Shown here in pieces: positions 5,913-8,457 of a DNA stretch of 8,457 nt. The stretch is taken from assembly GCA_025936595.1 (NCBI GenBank), contig JAICTB010000090.1:1-8457 (forward strand), written 5' to 3'. The notes under the pieces were generated by a model. The model was not told where the DNA came from and searched no databases. It was given only the letters and a program-made list of their open reading frames with translations. This stretch comes from Thermoleophilia bacterium (GTDB taxonomy: Bacteria > Actinomycetota > Thermoleophilia > Gaiellales > Gaiellaceae). The first letter of the stretch is position 1. Each line of letters begins with the position of its first letter. The position numbers and the translations under genes are program-made.

Positions 5913-5918
5913 ACTCTA
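5913..5918 (-). promoter_or_regulatory. Candidate -10 box for a leaderless MFS-gltX operon
   Basis: On the minus strand TAGAGT fits the TANNNT -10 pattern and is separated from the MFS ATG by six bases (CCCAAA), which would place transcription start on the A of the ATG. No Shine-Dalgarno sequence lies in between and no good -35 is visible. The 74-bp gap to the divergent gene (5907-5980) is otherwise G+C-rich, with a GCC run at 5948-5959 and no clear plus-strand promoter. Confidence 0.45.
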
Positions 5919-5980
5919 GCGGCGCCCCTCGACGCCCGACCGGCCGCGCCGCCGCCGCCGTGAAGGGCAGACTCCGCACT

Positions 5981-6970
5981 ATGGCCGCACAGATTCTCCG
6001 GCGCGCCCGCGCGGCCGTCCGCTTCATGCGTGCGCATCCGCACCTCTCGAAGACGCTGCAGACGGTGCTCGTCGCGGCGATCCTCGCTGTCTGCGCCTGG
6101 GCGGTGCGCGGCCAGTGGGCGAAGGCGGGACCGCGCCTCGCGCACGCGCAGCCGGGGTTCCTCCTGCTCAGCCTCGCAGCCGTCGCGGCCTACTACCTCG
6201 TCTTCATCCTCGGCTGGATCCGCATGCTCGGGGCGTGGGGCATCGAGATCTCCTACCGCGTGGGCCTGCAGGCGGAGATGGTCTCCATGCTCGCGAAGTA
6301 CCTCCCCGGCGGTGTGTGGACGCCGGCCGCGCGGGCGCTCGCGCTACGCAGGCGCGCGGGTGTGACGGACACGCCGACGGTGCTCGCGTCGATCCTCGTC
6401 GAGGCGGGGCTCTCTGCGATCTCCGGCGTGATCGTGTTCGTCATCAGCCTCGCGTGGGTACGCGGCGTCGACGCGCCGCTGTTCCCGCTCGTCGGCTTCG
6501 GCGTCCTCTGCGGCGTCGCGCTGCACCCGCGCATCTTCCAGCCGCTCGCCCAGCGGCTGCTCAAGCCGTTCGGCGCGGAGTCGATCGAGCCGCTGCCGTT
6601 CCCGCTGACCCTGCTGCTGCTCGTCTTCTACTGCGGCACCTGGCTGATCAGCGGCCTCGCCGTCTACTTCATGCTGCGCAGCGTCGGCGCGGATCCCGGT
6701 CTCGCGACGATTCCGTTCCTCGGCGGCACCTCGGCCGTCGGCGCGATCGTGGCCGTGCTCGCCGTGTTCTCACCGTCGGGTCTCGGCGCGCGCGAGGCGT
6801 CGATGTACGGCCTGCTGCTCGCCGTCACGACCGCCGGCCCTGCACTCAGCGTCACGCTCGTGAACCGGCTCGAGATCACGCTCGTCGAGCTCGCGCTCTT
6901 CGGCGCGGGCGTCGTCGGCTGGCGCGTCAGCCGGCAGCGCGATGGGTTTTCGCGCGCGCAGCAGTCCTAG
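5981..6970 (+). CDS. Flippase-like membrane protein, LPG synthase TM/UPF0104 family
   Basis: This is a 329-aa polytopic membrane protein with about 7-8 hydrophobic segments, for example residues 29-42, 60-79, 134-149, 157-171, 219-231, 254-265 and 307-324. Two signatures identify the family: AKYLPGGVWTPAARAL (105-120) and SPSGLGAREA (264-273). Such proteins include the membrane domain of lysylphosphatidylglycerol synthase and the YbhN/AglD-type proteins, often linked to lipid or glycan translocation. The cytoplasmic aminoacyl-transferase domain of MprF is absent. The ATG at 5981 is preferred: GAAGGG (5962-5967) lies upstream, though rather far (13 nt). A GTG at 5960 would add seven residues but has no Shine-Dalgarno sequence. 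The 3' end overlaps the TetR gene tail to tail by 44 nt. Substrate and reaction are unknown. Confidence 0.85.
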   Translation: MAAQILRRARAAVRFMRAHPHLSKTLQTVLVAAILAVCAWAVRGQWAKAGPRLAHAQPGFLLLSLAAVAAYYLVFILGWIRMLGAWGIEISYRVGLQAEMVSMLAKYLPGGVWTPAARALALRRRAGVTDTPTVLASILVEAGLSAISGVIVFVISLAWVRGVDAPLFPLVGFGVLCGVALHPRIFQPLAQRLLKPFGAESIEPLPFPLTLLLLVFYCGTWLISGLAVYFMLRSVGADPGLATIPFLGGTSAVGAIVAVLAVFSPSGLGAREASMYGLLLAVTTAGPALSVTLVNRLEITLVELALFGAGVVGWRVSRQRDGFSRAQQS

Positions 6971-7583
6971 GGACATGCACCTCGTCACCCAGGCCGCCGA
7001 GCCCGTGCTCGAGCAGCGCGTACGCGCGTTGCAGGTCCGCGCGGAGCCGGCGCACAGCGGCGGGCCCGTGCCTGCCCGCGAGTGCCTGCGCGCGCGCGGC
7101 ACGGAAGAACTGCCAGTGCACGCTGACGAGCAGTCCCGCAGCGATTCGCGCATCTCGCTCGTCCAGGCTCAACTCGCTCTGGATCGCCTCGGCGATGACG
7201 CGGGAGAAACGCGCCATCACCTCGAGCTCCTTCGCCTGGAGCGCCGGGGACTCCTCGATGATCCGCGCGAAGTGCGCGAACCCGGAGCTGCACAGCCGCC
7301 CGCACTCGCCGGCCTGCAGGCGCTGCAACGCACCGAGCACCGACTCTCCCTCCGCGCGGCCCCGGATCGCCTCGACCAGCGCGGCCTCGCGCGCGGGCAC
7401 CTCGTCGAAGAAGAGGTCCTCCTTCGTCGGGAAGTAGTTGAACACGGTTTTCTCGGAGACGTCGGCGGCCGCCGCGACCTCCGCGACCGTCACGTGGTCG
7501 AAGCCGCGCGTCGCGAACAGCCGCATCGCCTGATCCGCGATCTCACGCCTCGTGTGCAGCTTCTTGCTCTCGCGCAGGCCCAT
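6927..7583 (-). CDS. TetR/AcrR-family transcriptional regulator
   Basis: This is a 218-aa DNA-binding regulator. The N-terminus MGLRESKKLHTRREIADQAMRLFATRGF leads into the helix-turn-helix VTVAEVAAAADVSEKTVFNYF (31-51) and PTKEDL (52-57), the standard TetR layout. The rest is helical and would form the ligand-binding and dimer domain. The ATG at 7583-7581 is chosen because it begins the typical TetR N-terminus and has a -10 box six nt upstream; another ATG at 7604 would add seven residues without a good ribosome site. It diverges from the MMPL transporter, which it probably represses together with itself. The last 15 codons lie antisense to the flippase-like gene and look like an unconserved, basic tail. 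The ligand is unknown. Confidence 0.9.
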   Translation of the reverse strand: MGLRESKKLHTRREIADQAMRLFATRGFDHVTVAEVAAAADVSEKTVFNYFPTKEDLFFDEVPAREAALVEAIRGRAEGESVLGALQRLQAGECGRLCSSGFAHFARIIEESPALQAKELEVMARFSRVIAEAIQSELSLDERDARIAAGLLVSVHWQFFRAARAQALAGRHGPAAVRRLRADLQRAYALLEHGLGGLGDEVHVPRTAARAKTHRAAG

Positions 7584-7600
7584 GGACGAAGTGTAGTCCA
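7583..7600 (-). promoter_or_regulatory. TetR promoter (-10) with overlapping operator-like repeat
   Basis: TGGAC (7583-7587) and GTCCA (7596-7600) are 5-bp inverted arms with an 8-bp spacer. The minus-strand -10 candidate TACACT (7590-7595) sits between them and is six nt from the ATG at 7583-7581, predicting a leaderless mRNA. A dimer bound here would block the TetR gene's own promoter. For the divergent MMPL gene a weak plus-strand -10, TAAGAT (7632-7637), lies about 30 bp away. No convincing -35 is visible for either. Confidence 0.4.
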
Positions 7601-7651
7601 ACATGCAGTCACCGAAAAAGGTTAGTCTCTGTAAGATTGCTCGAAACCGTC

Positions 7652-7660
7652 GGAAGGAGA
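7652..7660 (+). promoter_or_regulatory. Strong ribosome binding site fixing the MMPL TTG start
   Basis: GGAAGGAGA contains the AAGGAG core, and AGGAG (7655-7659) ends 6 nt before the TTG at 7666. This is the only near-ideal Shine-Dalgarno sequence in the window. No in-frame ATG or GTG lies between the TetR start and 7666. Confidence 0.8.
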
Positions 7661-7665
7661 TCCGC

Positions 7666-8457
7666 TTGCTCGCTCGTCTCGCTCACCTCGTCGCACGACA
7701 TCGCTGGCCCGTCATCGCGGTCTGGATCGCACTCACCCTCTTCGGCGGCTTCGCCGCCGGCCGCGTCTCGAAGCGCTGGTACCAGAGCTTCTCGATTCCG
7801 GGCAAGTCGGCCTACGAGGCGAGCCAGCGCACGCTGAAGACGTTCGGGGTCGGCGTCAGGCCGCCACAGGTCGTCGTCTTCCACGTCGACGGCGACGCGA
7901 CGAAGAGCGCGGCCGTGCGGACGGCGATGCAGCGCGCCGCGAAGGCGAATCCGGGCGCGCTCGTGAGCTCGTACTTCTCGACGGGTAGCCTCGCCTACGT
8001 CTCACACGACCGGCACACGGCGTTCCAGGAGATCTATCCCGCCGGGCTTGCGACGTTCGACGCGAAGAGCGGCGCGGACGCGACGCGGAAGGCCGCGGCG
8101 GCCGGTCTTCCGGGCGGCGTCACGGTCGAGGTGACGGGCCACGATGCGCTCGAGGAGGCGAGCACGCACGGCTCCGGCGGCAACGGGAGCGTGCTGCTCG
8201 AGGCAATGATCGGCGGGCTCGGCGCGCTCGTGATCCTGCTCTTCGTGTTCGGCACGCTGCCTGCCGTGTTGATGCCGATCGTCGTCGCGGTCGCGGCGAT
8301 CCTGAACACGTTCACCCTCATCTGGGGCCTCACCTACATCACGAACGTGTCGATCATCGTGCAGTTCCTGATCGCGCTCGTCGGGCTCGGCGTGGCGATC
8401 GACTACGCGCTCCTGATGATCTTCCGCTTCCGCGACGAGCTGCGCGAGGGCGAGGAC
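7666..8457 (+). CDS. MMPL-family (RND-like) transporter, 5' part
   Basis: These are the first 264 codons of a gene that continues past the right edge; full-length relatives are usually 700 residues or more. The protein begins MLARLAHLVARHRW, then TM1 (about 14-32). A soluble extracytoplasmic domain (about 35-175) starts with SFSIPGKSAYEASQRTLKTF. TM2-TM4 fall at about 181-205, 207-230 and 232-255. GLGVAIDYALLMIFRFRDEL carries the Asp-Tyr pair (D246-Y247) expected in TM4 for proton coupling in MmpL proteins. The TTG start is set by the strong Shine-Dalgarno sequence. Family members export lipids, siderophores or drugs using the proton gradient. The divergent TetR gene is the likely regulator. 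The substrate cannot be inferred. Confidence 0.93.
   Translation, partial: MLARLAHLVARHRWPVIAVWIALTLFGGFAAGRVSKRWYQSFSIPGKSAYEASQRTLKTFGVGVRPPQVVVFHVDGDATKSAAVRTAMQRAAKANPGALVSSYFSTGSLAYVSHDRHTAFQEIYPAGLATFDAKSGADATRKAAAAGLPGGVTVEVTGHDALEEASTHGSGGNGSVLLEAMIGGLGALVILLFVFGTLPAVLMPIVVAVAAILNTFTLIWGLTYITNVSIIVQFLIALVGLGVAIDYALLMIFRFRDELREGED

Noticed and set aside
4501..6027. The gltX frame stays open far upstream through the MFS gene, suggesting an 841-residue fusion
   Set aside because: The upstream translation is a low-complexity Arg/Ala/Gly-rich product of G+C-rich codon structure, while the MFS protein in another frame is clearly real. GluRS begins naturally at ATG 4500.
7584..7604. TetR start at the upstream ATG (7604)
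   Set aside because: The extra seven residues are outside the family N-terminus, and the -10 box lies downstream of that ATG, so a leaderless start at 7583 fits better.
7636..7665. Longer MMPL N-terminus starting upstream of 7666
   Set aside because: The frame is open upstream, but there is no ATG or GTG, and the strong Shine-Dalgarno sequence at 7652-7660 points to TTG 7666.
1..8457. CRISPR array, toxin-antitoxin pair or defence system
   Set aside because: No regularly spaced direct repeats and no defence-type gene was found; genes belong to housekeeping, transport and regulation families.

Overview
The window is densely coded and strongly G+C-rich, with GTG and TTG starts and several genes lacking a Shine-Dalgarno sequence. 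Together with a SigH-type sigma factor in a gltX-cysS-rlmB-yacP-sigH neighbourhood, this suggests an actinobacterium of the Thermoleophilia/Rubrobacter kind. That placement is an inference from gene content and composition, not from a marker phylogeny. Nearly all the identifications are of known families.

Layout. Positions 1-203 have no gene. They hold a 164-base imperfect palindrome (20-bp perfect outer arms, 26-bp middle arms, 11-bp inner stem closed by a TTCG loop) and a short repeated GACAT/ATGTC motif. On the minus strand, reading from right to left, 5906 down to 1084 is a run of overlapping or nearly abutting genes: an EmrB/QacA-type MFS exporter, a compact glutamyl-tRNA synthetase (gltX), cysteinyl-tRNA synthetase (cysS), a SpoU-family 23S rRNA methyltransferase (rlmB) and a YacP/Rae1-like NYN-domain RNase. 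After a 123-bp gap with its own promoter candidate come sigH and, 22 nt later, tRNA-Thr(UGU). In Bacillus the same order continues with rpmGB-secE-nusG, so those genes probably lie beyond the left edge.

Right of 5906 is a different region. A plus-strand flippase-like (UPF0104/LPG synthase TM family) membrane protein diverges from the MFS gene. Its 3' end overlaps the 3' end of a minus-strand TetR regulator by 44 nt. The TetR gene is divergent from an MMPL/RND-type transporter that runs off the right edge, a common regulator-exporter pair.

Functional picture. The left operon is translation and RNA-quality housekeeping (charging Glu and Cys tRNAs, 23S rRNA modification, a ribosome-linked RNase, a sigma factor, a tRNA), with a drug-type exporter translationally coupled at its head. 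The right side is envelope and export.

The least ordinary points are the 1-164 palindrome, whose mismatches would nearly all be G-U pairs in a minus-strand RNA; the shortened GltX, which lacks the zinc/connective region and has two changed pocket positions; a 19-bp A+T-rich perfect palindrome with atypical codons inside gltX; and two genes with the same leaderless -10-to-ATG geometry.
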